A DNA stretch of 64,000 nucleotides from Pseudogulbenkiania sp. MAI-1 (GCF_000527175.1 NZ_AZUR01000001.1:62001-126000), one strand, 5' to 3'; positions 31,058-38,987 are shown, numbered from the stretch's first letter. The notes: generated by a model not told the origin, from the letters alone. Numbers and translations: made by a program.

Positions 31058-31111
31058 CCGGATTGGCTCCATCAAAAAAACCGGATTGGGTCTAATTGTA
31101 TCGCCAATCCG
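31058..31111. promoter_or_regulatory. Probable MocR/GabR operator: repeated CCGGATTGG boxes
   Basis: CCGGATTGG occurs at 31058-31066 and 31081-31089 as direct repeats with a 23-bp period, and an inverted copy GCCAATCCG at 31103-31111. MocR-family dimers classically bind direct repeats about two helical turns apart, which fits. The boxes are 14 bp and more before the regulator's start and upstream of the permease, so they could serve both promoters. Confidence 0.6.
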
Positions 31112-31199
31112 CGCTTACACTCCCGTCCTGCATTTCCCCATGCATAAAAAAAGACCGATAACACACCGGCCGCCGCCTCCCTTGCCGCAGCCGGGCACA

Positions 31200-31227
31200 G
31201 GCCCCGGCGCGTTCCGCGCACGGGGCC
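31200..31227 (+). promoter_or_regulatory. GC-rich hairpin in the 5' leader of the permease gene
   Basis: GGCCCCGGCGC pairs with GCGC-A-CGGGGCC across a GTTCC loop, a near-perfect 11-bp stem with one bulge, ending 8 bp before the CAGGAG ribosome site of the permease gene. No T-run follows, so it is not an ordinary terminator; it may influence translation or mRNA stability. Confidence 0.4.
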
Positions 31228-31249
31228 GGGTAGTCAGGAGAATCTATTC

Positions 31250-32656
31250 ATGAGTGTTTCATCCCAAGGGCTGAGCCACGGGCTCAAGCAACGTCACGTC
31301 ACCATGCTGTCGATCGCCGGGGTAATCGGCGCCGGCCTGTTCGTCGGCTCCGGCCACGCCATCGCCGAGGCCGGCCCGGCGGTGCTGATCGCCTACGCCA
31401 TCGCCGGCCTGCTGGTCGTCCTCGTCATGCGCATGCTGGGCGAGATGGCGGTGGCCGCGCCCGATACCGGTTCCTTCTCCACCTATGCCGACCGCGCCAT
31501 CGGCCACTGGGCCGGCTACATCATCGGCTGGCTGTACTGGTGGTTCTGGGTGCTGGTGATTCCGCTCGAGGCCAACGCCGCCGCCACCATCCTGCACACC
31601 TGGTTTGCTGGCGTGCCGATGTGGCTGTTCGCGCTCGGCATCACCGTGCTGTTGACCATCACCAACCTGTTCAGCGTCAAGAACTACGGCGAGTTCGAGT
31701 TCTGGTTCGCGCTGGTCAAGGTGGTGGCCATCGTCGCCTTCCTCGCCATCGCCGGCGCCGCCATCCTGGGCCTGATCCCGGGCAGCCAGGTGAGCGGGGT
31801 GTCGCAGCTGTTCGCCCACGGCGGCTTCATGCCCAACGGCTTCGGCGCGGTGCTGGGCGCGATGCTGACCACCATGTTCACCTTCCTCGGCACCGAGATC
31901 GTCACCATCGCTGCCGCCGAATCCGACAACCCGCAGCAGCAGATCACCAAGGCCACCAACTCGGTGGTGTGGCGTATCAGCCTGTTCTACCTGGGCTCGA
32001 TTTTCGTGGTGACCGCGCTGGTGGCGTGGAACGATCCGCTGCTGGCCTCGTCCGGCTCCTACCAGCGCACACTGGAGCTGATCGGCATCCCCAACGCCAA
32101 GGCCATCGTCGACGTGGTGGTGTTGATCTCGGTGGCGAGCTGCCTCAACTCGGCGCTGTACACCGCCTCGCGCATGCTGTACTCGCTGTCCACCCGCCGC
32201 GACGCGCTGGCGATGTTCGGCGAAACCGCGTCCAACGGCACGCCGCAAAAAGCCGTGCTGGGCTCGATGGTGGTGGGTTTTCTCACCGTGATCGCCAACT
32301 ACCTGATGCCGAAGGAAGTGTTCGACATCCTGCTCGCCACTTCCGGCACCATCGCGCTGCTGGTGTACCTGGTGATCGCCATCTCGCAGCTGCGCATGCG
32401 CCAGCGCATGATCGCCAAGGGCGAGACCCCGGCGTTCAAGATGTGGCTGTTCCCGTGGCTGACCTGGGCGGTGATCCTGTTCATCTGCGGCGTGGTGGCA
32501 ATGATGGCGATCCGTCCGGAGCACCAGGTCGAAGTGATCGGCACCGGGGTGCTGGCGCTGGCGTTGCTGGTGGTGGGCTGGGTGCGCTCGCGCCTGTTCG
32601 GCACGCCGTGGAGCAAGAGCCGCCCGGCGGTGGTGGCGGCGGCGGCGCGTTCATAG
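31250..32656 (+). CDS. gabP: Amino acid permease, GabP (GABA permease) type
   Basis: A 468-residue APC-superfamily inner-membrane symporter with 12 predicted helices. TM1 carries the unwound substrate-binding motif IAGVIGAGLFVGSG. The LGEMAVAAPDTGSFSTYADRAIG loop and FTFLGTEIVTIAAAES in TM6 are typical of the amino acid transporter family that includes GabP and the aromatic and lysine permeases. Assignment to GABA rests on overall similarity plus the divergent GabR-like regulator; other amino acids remain possible. The ribosome site CAGGAG is 9 bases before the ATG. A terminator follows at 32703. Confidence 0.85.
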   Translation: MSVSSQGLSHGLKQRHVTMLSIAGVIGAGLFVGSGHAIAEAGPAVLIAYAIAGLLVVLVMRMLGEMAVAAPDTGSFSTYADRAIGHWAGYIIGWLYWWFWVLVIPLEANAAATILHTWFAGVPMWLFALGITVLLTITNLFSVKNYGEFEFWFALVKVVAIVAFLAIAGAAILGLIPGSQVSGVSQLFAHGGFMPNGFGAVLGAMLTTMFTFLGTEIVTIAAAESDNPQQQITKATNSVVWRISLFYLGSIFVVTALVAWNDPLLASSGSYQRTLELIGIPNAKAIVDVVVLISVASCLNSALYTASRMLYSLSTRRDALAMFGETASNGTPQKAVLGSMVVGFLTVIANYLMPKEVFDILLATSGTIALLVYLVIAISQLRMRQRMIAKGETPAFKMWLFPWLTWAVILFICGVVAMMAIRPEHQVEVIGTGVLALALLVVGWVRSRLFGTPWSKSRPAVVAAAARS

Positions 32657-32702
32657 TGCGTTATTGAGCCAAGTGCGACGGTTTGATCGTCGCGGGGAAA
32701 AG

Positions 32703-32745
32703 CAAAGCCCATCGTGCCTGACGGCCGGTGGGCTTTGTTGTTTTA
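32703..32745 (+). terminator. Rho-independent terminator after the permease gene
   Basis: Stem CAAAGCCCATC / GGTGGGCTTTG followed by TTGTTTTA. It marks the left border of an AT-richer accessory patch. Confidence 0.8.
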
Positions 32746-32790
32746 GGATGAGAAAACTAAGATGCACGTAATTTTCTCTGGGCTACCTGT

Positions 32791-33516
32791 TTAAGAAGAC
32801 CATTCTCCACTCGCCTGTTTCTTCCTAACGATGTCTTCCATTTCTTTATGTAAATCATCAGGAGAGGTGGATAGCAACTTTTCAATATCATGCTTGCTCC
32901 TTCCGTCGAGGGTATCTCTCTCTGCCTCAAGAATGGAGCGTACTGCTTTGTGGCCTATCGCCATACTAGCTAAAGACCAGCGGGCTGTTCCAGCTGTTAT
33001 GAAGAGTGTGGGGTCGTTTTGTTCGTTAAAATATTTGATATGGTTAATTAATTGCCTTATATAATCGGCTCGCCCACTAGCTAGAAAAGCACCCCAGCAC
33101 ATGTCATTTAATTGAGGGGTGGGGTCTGTGTTTCTAAGTATTCCACCATTTTTGGAGATCAGGATGGCTTGTTTGAGAATGTCTTTTGCTCGTGGTGGCT
33201 GTTTTTCAATAATGGCTTGCCATTGTGGAATCTTGTCTGGGTTGACCGAAAACAGTTCGCTGAAAAATCCCACAATTGGTGCAGCAGCAGAGTCCTTCTC
33301 AAGGATATCACTTGCACCCAATACCCCAATGGCTTCGGTAACTTGCTCCGGTCGTGGATGCTGGTAGTAAGAGTTAAGGAATATGTCAAGGTCCTCTTCT
33401 GATTGGATGTTTTCGATATCGGCCAGGTTTCTTGTGGCTTCTGAAGCGCGTGCTTGGCTCCGCACAGATTTGAGTGTTTGTATTGCTTCGAGGAAGGGGG
33501 ATGTATTGAAGATCAA
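32791..33516 (-). CDS. Unknown protein, AT-richer accessory gene, 5' end beside an IS30 insertion
   Basis: A 241-residue soluble, helical-looking protein with no signal peptide or membrane segment and no motif I recognise. Base composition and codon use are clearly more AT-rich than the surrounding chromosome, a sign of recent transfer. The frame has no ATG near its beginning: the first usable start is TTG at 33514-33516, without a Shine-Dalgarno, and only 15 bp from the IS30 left end (33531). The native start or promoter may therefore have been altered by the insertion. The 3' end is intact (TGG-AGC-AGC-stop region, C-terminus ASGEWSS). Confidence 0.6.
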   Translation of the reverse strand: MIFNTSPFLEAIQTLKSVRSQARASEATRNLADIENIQSEEDLDIFLNSYYQHPRPEQVTEAIGVLGASDILEKDSAAAPIVGFFSELFSVNPDKIPQWQAIIEKQPPRAKDILKQAILISKNGGILRNTDPTPQLNDMCWGAFLASGRADYIRQLINHIKYFNEQNDPTLFITAGTARWSLASMAIGHKAVRSILEAERDTLDGRSKHDIEKLLSTSPDDLHKEMEDIVRKKQASGEWSS

Positions 33517-33525
33517 TATTAGAGG

Positions 33526-33530
33526 GCGGA
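33526..33530. repeat. Possible left target-site duplication of the IS30 element
   Basis: GCGGA immediately outside the left terminal repeat is repeated immediately outside the right end at 34621-34625. IS30 elements usually duplicate 2-4 bp, so a 5-bp copy is slightly long and the terminal base assignment is uncertain. Confidence 0.55.
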
Positions 33531-34620
33531 TTCAGGGAGTAAGTGCAACGGCAGGCAGGTCTGGAGGAAGGGGGTGAGATGAGGTAAATTCCCCCGCTCT
33601 TTGACCGGCCAGTCAGGAGCACAAGGAATGAAATACCGCCATCTCACCGAGGGTGAACGATACCAGATCCAGGCATTGAGTGCCGAGGGTTTTGGCCCTA
33701 CGGCCATCGGCCAGCGCATTGGTCGCTGTAAAAGCGTGATCAGCCGAGAGCTGCGGCGCCATCGCCTGCGCGGCCGTTACCATGCCAGCGATGCCCAGCG
33801 CAGCTATCGCCAGCGCCTGCAAGCCAAGGGCAAATTGCGGCAGCCATGGGGGCCGGTATTCGACGAGATCGCCGTCCCGTTGCTGAGGGAGGGCTGGAGT
33901 CCTGAACAAATCAGCGGCGTGTTCAAAGGTAGTGACTATGCAGTCAGCCATGAATGGATTTACCAGCGGGTCCTGCAGAACAAGCGCCAAGGCGGTGATG
34001 TCTACAAAGCGCTGCGCTGCCAGAAAGAACGCAGAAAGCGCTACGGCAAGCCGGAGCGTCGCGGTCAGATAGCCAACCGCCGGCCGATTACGGAGCGTCC
34101 CGCCGAAGTTGAGGCGCGCAGCCGGGTCGGTGATTGGGAGGCTGACACGATGATCGGAGCCGGGAACAAGGGTGCCATCGTGACACTGGTTGAGCGCAAG
34201 ACCGGCTACGCCAAGCTGATGCTGGTGCCAAACAAGGAAGCGGCGGGCGTCACGAAGGCGATTGTCCAAGCGCTCCGTCCACACCAGAAACAGGTGCTGA
34301 CGCTGACGTTCGACAACGGCAAGGAGTTTGCTGGCCACCAGACGGTTGCCAAGCGGTTGAAAGCAGATTGCTTTTTTGCCGACCCGTACAGTTCTTGGCA
34401 GCGCGGCTGCAACGAAAACCTGAACGGGCTCATCCGGCAATACTTCCCAAAGGGGACTGACTTCAGGAGGATTACTCGGGCTGCGCTGGTCAAAGTGGAA
34501 AGAAAGTTGAATGACCGTCCCAGGAAACGGCTGGACTGGAAGACGCCAAGGATGCTGTTCGAAGGAAGCAAATCACTGAATTGATTTACCTATTGACTGT
34601 TGCACTTACTTTTTGAACTC
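33531..34620 (+). mobile_element. IS30-family insertion sequence, about 1.09 kb
   Basis: One transposase gene lies between imperfect terminal inverted repeats. The left end reads TTCAGGGAGTAAGTGCAAC (33531-33549) and the right end is its near complement GTTGCACTTACTTTTTGAA (34599-34617); twelve bases (AGTAAGTGCAAC) match exactly and TTCA is shared at the outer edge. Size fits the family (about 1.0-1.2 kb). It sits between two AT-rich unknown genes and appears complete, so it could still be mobile. Confidence 0.85.
33628..34584 (+). CDS. IS30-family transposase
   Basis: A 318-residue DDE transposase. The N-terminal helix-turn-helix region is LTEGERYQIQALSAEGFGPTAIGQRIGRCKSVISRELRRH, typical of IS30. 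The integrase core has D173 in GDWEADTM, D229 in LTFDNGKEF and E263 in GCNENLNGLIRQYFPKG, a DD(33)E spacing. The frame is intact. Start ATG 33628 has CAGGAG 8-9 bases upstream; a TTG at 33601 is possible but less likely. GC content is nearer the chromosome than its flanking genes. Confidence 0.93.
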   Translation: MKYRHLTEGERYQIQALSAEGFGPTAIGQRIGRCKSVISRELRRHRLRGRYHASDAQRSYRQRLQAKGKLRQPWGPVFDEIAVPLLREGWSPEQISGVFKGSDYAVSHEWIYQRVLQNKRQGGDVYKALRCQKERRKRYGKPERRGQIANRRPITERPAEVEARSRVGDWEADTMIGAGNKGAIVTLVERKTGYAKLMLVPNKEAAGVTKAIVQALRPHQKQVLTLTFDNGKEFAGHQTVAKRLKADCFFADPYSSWQRGCNENLNGLIRQYFPKGTDFRRITRAALVKVERKLNDRPRKRLDWKTPRMLFEGSKSLN

Positions 34621-35092
34621 GCGGAGAAAGGATCGTTAGGATTATTAGTGAAGTGACAAACTGGGTCCAAAAGACAGGTTCGTTTAGGTGTTGGCTTGCT
34701 ACACCGCCGAGCGCGCCAAATGCCGCTCCTCCACTTGAGGCGCCAAGGAAACCTATGGCGTCTTCTCCATGGCGGCGCTCCATCCGATATGCAAGAAGCC
34801 AAGCGAGAAAACCTGCACCCAGCATGAGGACTGCGGCAATGATACCATGTACGTTTGCTTCGAACAGGAGTGAGATTCCTGCCGACAGCCCCGCAAAAAG
34901 GATGCCTAAAATAGCACCCCACATTAGCCCAAGCCGGGCCCCAATTTTTGCAAGCGAATTCCTGATGGCACTGTCCCTGCCTGTCATTATGACCTTGGGG
35001 TGAAAAATTGCTTGGAGAGCTCCAAAAATGGTTCCACCAAGGGTTCCCCCGAGCAACCCGATTACGAATGTGATTACTAAATCATGAAACAT
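34586..35092 (-). CDS. Unknown multi-pass membrane protein, 3' end fused into the IS30 element
   Basis: A 168-residue inner-membrane protein with about four hydrophobic, glycine-rich helices (LVITFVIGLLGGTLGGTIFGAL; LGLMWGAILGILFAGLSAGISLLF; GIIAAVLMLGAGFLAWLLAY; and a C-terminal pair GGAAFGALGG / FVTSLIILTIL). AAGGAAG six bases before the ATG is a good ribosome site. The frame runs through the IS30 right end and stops at 34586-34588 inside it, so about the last 11 residues (QKVSATVNR) come from IS DNA and the native C-terminus is lost. No family recognised. AT-richer than the chromosome, like its neighbour across the IS. Confidence 0.6.
   Translation of the reverse strand: MFHDLVITFVIGLLGGTLGGTIFGALQAIFHPKVIMTGRDSAIRNSLAKIGARLGLMWGAILGILFAGLSAGISLLFEANVHGIIAAVLMLGAGFLAWLLAYRMERRHGEDAIGFLGASSGGAAFGALGGVASQHLNEPVFWTQFVTSLIILTILSPRVQKVSATVNR
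34621..34625. repeat. Possible right target-site duplication of the IS30 element
   Basis: GCGGA copy matching 33526-33530. Confidence 0.55.
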
Positions 35093-35479
35093 GCTATCTT
35101 CCTTTCGGAAGTTGTTTCCCGGTTTCTTGAGGCATTTCTTTGCGTGCTAACTTTAATATAAGTCTCCTTGATCAATTTTGATGTTTGATTCTTAAGTTCC
35201 AATATCGCTTGGTGGAAGTCCGAGCGTGCGGCCTCTCCCTGATTCTTCACCTCACCCCAATCCCCCACATGTCCGCCTCTCCCCATCGTGGAGTGCAACA
35301 TGGAGCCACCGGCAAAGGCCTCCCGTCCTGGCTGCACCCCCTCCCGCAACATATTCCACCCTCCCCCCACTGAAAGCTTTTTGACAGCTCTCGTTTGTAT
35401 AGTGGCGACCTTGCGCCAGACGGCGCCACGACAATAGCGATAGAGATGGAGTGAACATGGGACAACAAGGAGTGACATC
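35093..35479. other. Intergenic region upstream of the CitMHS transporter gene
   Basis: 387 bp without a convincing gene. The left part is AT-rich and continues the accessory patch. From about 35225 it is C-rich on the plus strand. A TTGACA at 35381-35386 and TATAGT at 35398-35403 are present, but only 11 bp apart, so a promoter is not certain. CTTCCTTTCGGAAG at 35098-35111 is a small hairpin that would cover the ribosome site of the minus-strand membrane protein gene. Confidence 0.5.
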
Positions 35480-36778
35480 ATGCTGACGCTTTTGGGATTC
35501 GGGATGGTCAGCAACTTCATGTACCTGATCATGCGCAAGCGCCTGTCGGCGCTCTTGGCGCTGATCGTGGTGCCGATTCTGTTCGCGCTGGCTGGCGGGT
35601 TCGCCCCCGACGTCGGCGACATGATGCTGGAAGGCATCCGCAAGCTGGCGCCGACCGGCGTGATGCTGATGTTTGCCATTCTGTACTTCGGCATCATGAT
35701 CGATGCCGGCCTGTTCGACCCGGTGGTGCACGCCATCCTGCGGGTGGTGAAGGGCGATCCGTTCAAGGTGCTGGTCGGCACCGCGCTGCTGACGCTGTTC
35801 GTCGGGCTCGACGGCGACGGTTCCACCACCTACATGATCGCGATCTCGGCCTTCCTGCCGCTGTATCGCAGGCTGGGGCTCAATACGCTGATGCTGGCCT
35901 GTATCGTGATGCTGTCCAGCGGGGTGATGAATTTGACGCCGTGGGGCGGGCCGACCGCACGCGCCGCCAGCGCGCTGCATGTGGACCCGAGCGACGTGTT
36001 CGTGCCGATGATTCCTGCCATGGTGGTCGGGGCGCTGGGCATCGTGTTGCTGGCCGGGCTGTTCGGCCTGCGTGAGCGGGCACGGGTGGGGGTGCTGGAG
36101 CTGCAGAACAGCGATCACCACGTCGAAGGCGTGGACGGCCACGAGAACATCCGCCGTCCGAAACTGCTGTGGGTCAACGCGCTCTTGACCGTGGCGCTGA
36201 TGGTGGCGCTGGTCAAGGGCTTGCTGCCGCTGCCGGTGCTGTTCATGATCGCCTTCGCCATCGCCATGGTGATCAACTACCCGGACCCGCAGATGCAGCG
36301 CAAGCGCATCGCCGCCTACGCCGACAACATCCTGGCCGTGGTCTCGCTGATCTTCGCCGCCGGCATCTTCACCGGCATCCTGAGCGGGACCGGCATGGTC
36401 GAGGCGATGGCGCAGAGCTTCCTCGCCGTGCTGCCGCCGCAACTGGGGCCGCACATGGGGGTGATCACCGCGCTGGCCAGCATGCCGTTCACCTTCTTCA
36501 TGTCGAACGATGCGTTCTACTTCGGCATCCTGCCGGTGATCGCCAAGGTGGCGGCCGAGTATGGTTTCAGCGCCGCCGAGATCGCTCGCGCCTCGATCGT
36601 CGGCCAGCCGGTGCACCTGCTGAGCCCGTTGGTGGCGTCGACCTATTTGCTGCTGGGGATGGTGAAGATCGAGTTCGGCGACCATCAGCGCTTCACCCTG
36701 AAGTGGGCTGCGCTGGTGTGCCTGCTGATCATGGTGGCGGCGCTGCTGACCGGGGCCTTCCCGCTGATCGGCGGCTAA
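35480..36778 (+). CDS. CitMHS-family citrate-metal:proton symporter
   Basis: A 432-residue inner-membrane transporter with about 11-12 helices. Typical blocks of the CitM/CitH family are present: LAPTGVMLMFAILYFGIMIDAGLFDP, FVGLDGDGSTTYMIAISAFLPLY, MNLTPWGGPTARAASAL and MPFTFFMSNDAFYFGILPV. Members import citrate complexed with divalent metals; the metal preference cannot be predicted. The ribosome site AAGGAG is 6-7 bases before ATG 35480. Its TAA overlaps the stop of the convergent ABC exporter gene at 36775-36778. No two-component regulator of the CitST type is adjacent. Confidence 0.9.
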   Translation: MLTLLGFGMVSNFMYLIMRKRLSALLALIVVPILFALAGGFAPDVGDMMLEGIRKLAPTGVMLMFAILYFGIMIDAGLFDPVVHAILRVVKGDPFKVLVGTALLTLFVGLDGDGSTTYMIAISAFLPLYRRLGLNTLMLACIVMLSSGVMNLTPWGGPTARAASALHVDPSDVFVPMIPAMVVGALGIVLLAGLFGLRERARVGVLELQNSDHHVEGVDGHENIRRPKLLWVNALLTVALMVALVKGLLPLPVLFMIAFAIAMVINYPDPQMQRKRIAAYADNILAVVSLIFAAGIFTGILSGTGMVEAMAQSFLAVLPPQLGPHMGVITALASMPFTFFMSNDAFYFGILPVIAKVAAEYGFSAAEIARASIVGQPVHLLSPLVASTYLLLGMVKIEFGDHQRFTLKWAALVCLLIMVAALLTGAFPLIGG

Positions 36779-38631
36779 CCCGCCGCCACCGTCTCGTCGT
36801 CCTCCACCTCCTCGCCGAGGAAGCCGCCGCTCTGGTGCGCCCACAGCCGGGCGTACAGCCCGCCCTGGGCCAGCAGTGCGGCGTGGGTGCCTTCCTCGAC
36901 GATGCGGCCGCGGTCGAGCACGATCAGCCGGTCCATCGCGGCGATGGTGGAAAGCCGGTGCGCGATCGCCACCACGGTCTTGCCCTGCATCAGCCGGTAC
37001 AGGCTACCCTGGATCGCCGCTTCCACTTCCGAGTCGAGCGCGCTGGTGGCCTCGTCGAGCAGCAGGATGGGCGCGTCCTTCAGCATCACGCGCGCGATCG
37101 CCACACGCTGGCGCTGGCCGCCGGACAGCTTGACGCCGCGCTCGCCGACGTGGGCCTCGTAGCCGTGGCGGCCGCGCGGGTCGGTCAGCGTCTGGATGAA
37201 CTCGTGCGCCTCGGCGCGCCGTGCGGCGGCGATCATCTGCTCGTCGCTGGCGTCGGGGCGGCCGTACAGCAGGTTGTCACGCACCGAGCGGTGCAGCAGC
37301 GAGGTGTCTTGCGTCACCATGCCGACCTGGGCGCGCAGGCTGTCCTGCGTCACGTGGGCGATGTCCTGGCCGTCGATCAGGATGCGGCCGCCTTCCACGT
37401 CGTAGAAGCGCAGGAGCAGGTTGACGATGGTCGACTTGCCGGCGCCGCTGCGCCCGACCAGGCCGATCTTCTCGCCGGGGCGCACCGTCAGCGTGAGCTG
37501 ATCGATCACCTTGTTGGCGCCGCCGTAGCCGAAGTCGACCGCCTCGAAGCGGATTTCGCCGCGCGTCACTTGCAACGGCCTGGCGTCGGGACGGTCGGTG
37601 ACGGCGATGCTGCGCGACAGCGTGGCGATGCCGTCCTGCACCGTGCCGATGTGCTCGAACAGGCTCGACATCTCCCACATGATCCAGTGCGAGATGCCGT
37701 TGAGGCGCAGCGCCATGGCGGTGGCGGCGGCCACCGCGCCGACGCCGACCTGGCCCTGGCTCCACAGCCACAGCGTCGAGCCGGCCGTGCTGGCGATCAG
37801 CGCCATGCTGAGGGTGTGGTTGACCACCTCGAAACCGCTCACCAGCCGCATCTGGCGGAACACGGTGTGCATGAATTCCTGCATCGCGCTCTTGGCGAAG
37901 CTGGCTTCGCGCTGGCCGTGCGAGAACAGCTTGACGGTGGCGATGTTGGTGTAGGCGTCGGTGATGCGCCCGGTCATCAGGCTGCGCGCGTCGGCCTGGG
38001 CGCTGGCCGCCTTGCCAAGGCGCGGCACGAAGAAGGCGAGCGTGGCGACGTAGAGTGCCAGCCAGCCCAGGAAGGGCAGCATCAGCGTGAGGTCGAAGCG
38101 GCCGACCACCGCCACCATGGTGACGAAGTAGATCACCACGAATACCAGGATGTCGGCGACGATCATCACCGTTTCGCGCACCGCCAGCGCGGTCTGCATC
38201 ACCTTGGCCGAAACCCGGCCGGCGAATTCGTCCTGATAGAAGCTCATGCTCTGTCCGAGCAGGTGGCGGTGGAAGTTCCAGCGCAGCAGCATCGGGAAGT
38301 TGCCGGCCAGGCCCTGGTACTTGCACAGCGACTGCAGCGCGATCAAGAGCGGGCTGGCGAGCAGGATGCCGGCCAACAGCAGCAGGTTGTGCTGCTGCGT
38401 CTGCCACAGCTGGGACGGCGGCACCTTGCTCAGCCAGTCGACCACCGAGCCCAGCATCGAGAACAGCAGCGCCTCGAAGGCGCCGATCAGCGCGGTCAGC
38501 GAGGTCATCGCCGCGATCAGCGGCCTCAGGCCGCGGGTGCAGGCCCAGACGAAGGGGAAGAAGCCCTGGGGGGGCTGGGCCGGCGGCGTGTCGGGGTAGG
38601 GGTGCAGCCGTTTTTCAAACCAGGCGAACAT
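36775..38631 (-). CDS. ABC exporter, fused membrane and ATPase domains (MsbA/multidrug type)
   Basis: A 618-residue half-transporter that works as a homodimer. Residues about 30-340 are a six-helix type-IV ABC membrane domain. The ATPase domain (about 370-605) has Walker A GRSGAGKST, Q-loop MVTQDTSLLHRSVRDNLLYG, signature LSGGQRQRVAIAR, Walker B ILLLDEATSALDSE and the H-loop AIAHRLSTI. Sequence style is that of multidrug/lipid exporters rather than canonical MsbA; the substrate is unknown. The C-terminal tail is acidic. Monocistronic, ending convergently on the citrate transporter. Confidence 0.9.
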   Translation of the reverse strand: MFAWFEKRLHPYPDTPPAQPPQGFFPFVWACTRGLRPLIAAMTSLTALIGAFEALLFSMLGSVVDWLSKVPPSQLWQTQQHNLLLLAGILLASPLLIALQSLCKYQGLAGNFPMLLRWNFHRHLLGQSMSFYQDEFAGRVSAKVMQTALAVRETVMIVADILVFVVIYFVTMVAVVGRFDLTLMLPFLGWLALYVATLAFFVPRLGKAASAQADARSLMTGRITDAYTNIATVKLFSHGQREASFAKSAMQEFMHTVFRQMRLVSGFEVVNHTLSMALIASTAGSTLWLWSQGQVGVGAVAAATAMALRLNGISHWIMWEMSSLFEHIGTVQDGIATLSRSIAVTDRPDARPLQVTRGEIRFEAVDFGYGGANKVIDQLTLTVRPGEKIGLVGRSGAGKSTIVNLLLRFYDVEGGRILIDGQDIAHVTQDSLRAQVGMVTQDTSLLHRSVRDNLLYGRPDASDEQMIAAARRAEAHEFIQTLTDPRGRHGYEAHVGERGVKLSGGQRQRVAIARVMLKDAPILLLDEATSALDSEVEAAIQGSLYRLMQGKTVVAIAHRLSTIAAMDRLIVLDRGRIVEEGTHAALLAQGGLYARLWAHQSGGFLGEEVEDDETVAAG

Positions 38632-38668
38632 GGGGGGAGTGTCCTAAGTCCTGTATATCCAGCAGCAA

Positions 38669-38799
38669 CTCAGAGCGTGGGGAAGAAATCGTCGCGAGCG
38701 CCTCGAGGCCGGCTTGAGAAGCACAGCCGTACAAATGGTACGGCGAGCATCACAGGGCCGGGATCGGGGGGCGCAGCAGATTTATTCACACGCTCTCAG
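38669..38799. repeat. 131-bp near-palindromic intergenic repeat
   Basis: The two halves are imperfect reverse complements over their whole length: ends CTCAGAGCGTG and CACGCTCTCAG, an inner AGAAATC/GATTTAT block, a CCGGC block, and a perfect centre GCCGTAC-AAATG-GTACGGC at 38726-38744. The right end contains the TGA stop of the Lar-like gene (minus strand, 38796-38798). This is the architecture of a MITE or long REP-type element; no coding capacity. Confidence 0.75.
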
Positions 38800-38987
38800 C
38801 GCGTGCTGTTCCAGTTGTGTATCGCTTCCTTCTTGTTGTCGGCCTGCGCGCCGATAGCGTTGCAGTTGCCGTTGCCGGCGTAGCGCGTGCATTGCACCCA
38901 GTAGCGGCGCGAACCGCTCTTGATCAGCTCGGCGCGTGAGCCGCACTTGTTGCAGGGTTTGAGGGTGTCGGGGGCGGACTGGTTCAT
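38796..38987 (-). CDS. Lar-family restriction-alleviation-like zinc-ribbon protein
   Basis: A 63-residue protein with the pattern LKPCNKCGSRAEL, then YWVQCTRYAGNGNC and EAIHNWNSTR, matching the treble-clef zinc ribbon of Lar-like proteins (usually LKPCPFCGS ... C..C ... EAI..WN). Lar of the Rac prophage relieves EcoKI restriction; many homologues are phage-borne and uncharacterised. The start at 38987 was chosen because it begins the domain; an upstream in-frame extension to 39134 adds unrelated sequence. The last codons and stop overlap a palindromic repeat, which suggests the repeat inserted at the gene end. Confidence 0.7.
   Translation of the reverse strand: MNQSAPDTLKPCNKCGSRAELIKSGSRRYWVQCTRYAGNGNCNAIGAQADNKKEAIHNWNSTR

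Noticed and set aside
33386..33622. 78-residue minus-strand frame crossing the IS left end
   Set aside because: It is only the frame that would result from joining the IS end to the flanking DNA, it overlaps the better 241-residue gene, and its sequence is Pro/Arg-rich without motif.
32791..35092. The two AT-rich genes as halves of one gene split by the IS30 element
   Set aside because: After removing the IS and one GCGGA copy the two frames do not join in phase, and an in-frame stop (TAA) lies just upstream of the 241-residue frame.
35185..35373. 62-residue plus-strand frame in the CitMHS upstream region
   Set aside because: No ribosome site, low complexity, and it lies across the change in base composition.
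35381..35403. Sigma-70 promoter TTGACA / TATAGT before the CitMHS gene
   Set aside because: The boxes are good individually but only 11 bp apart, too close for one promoter.
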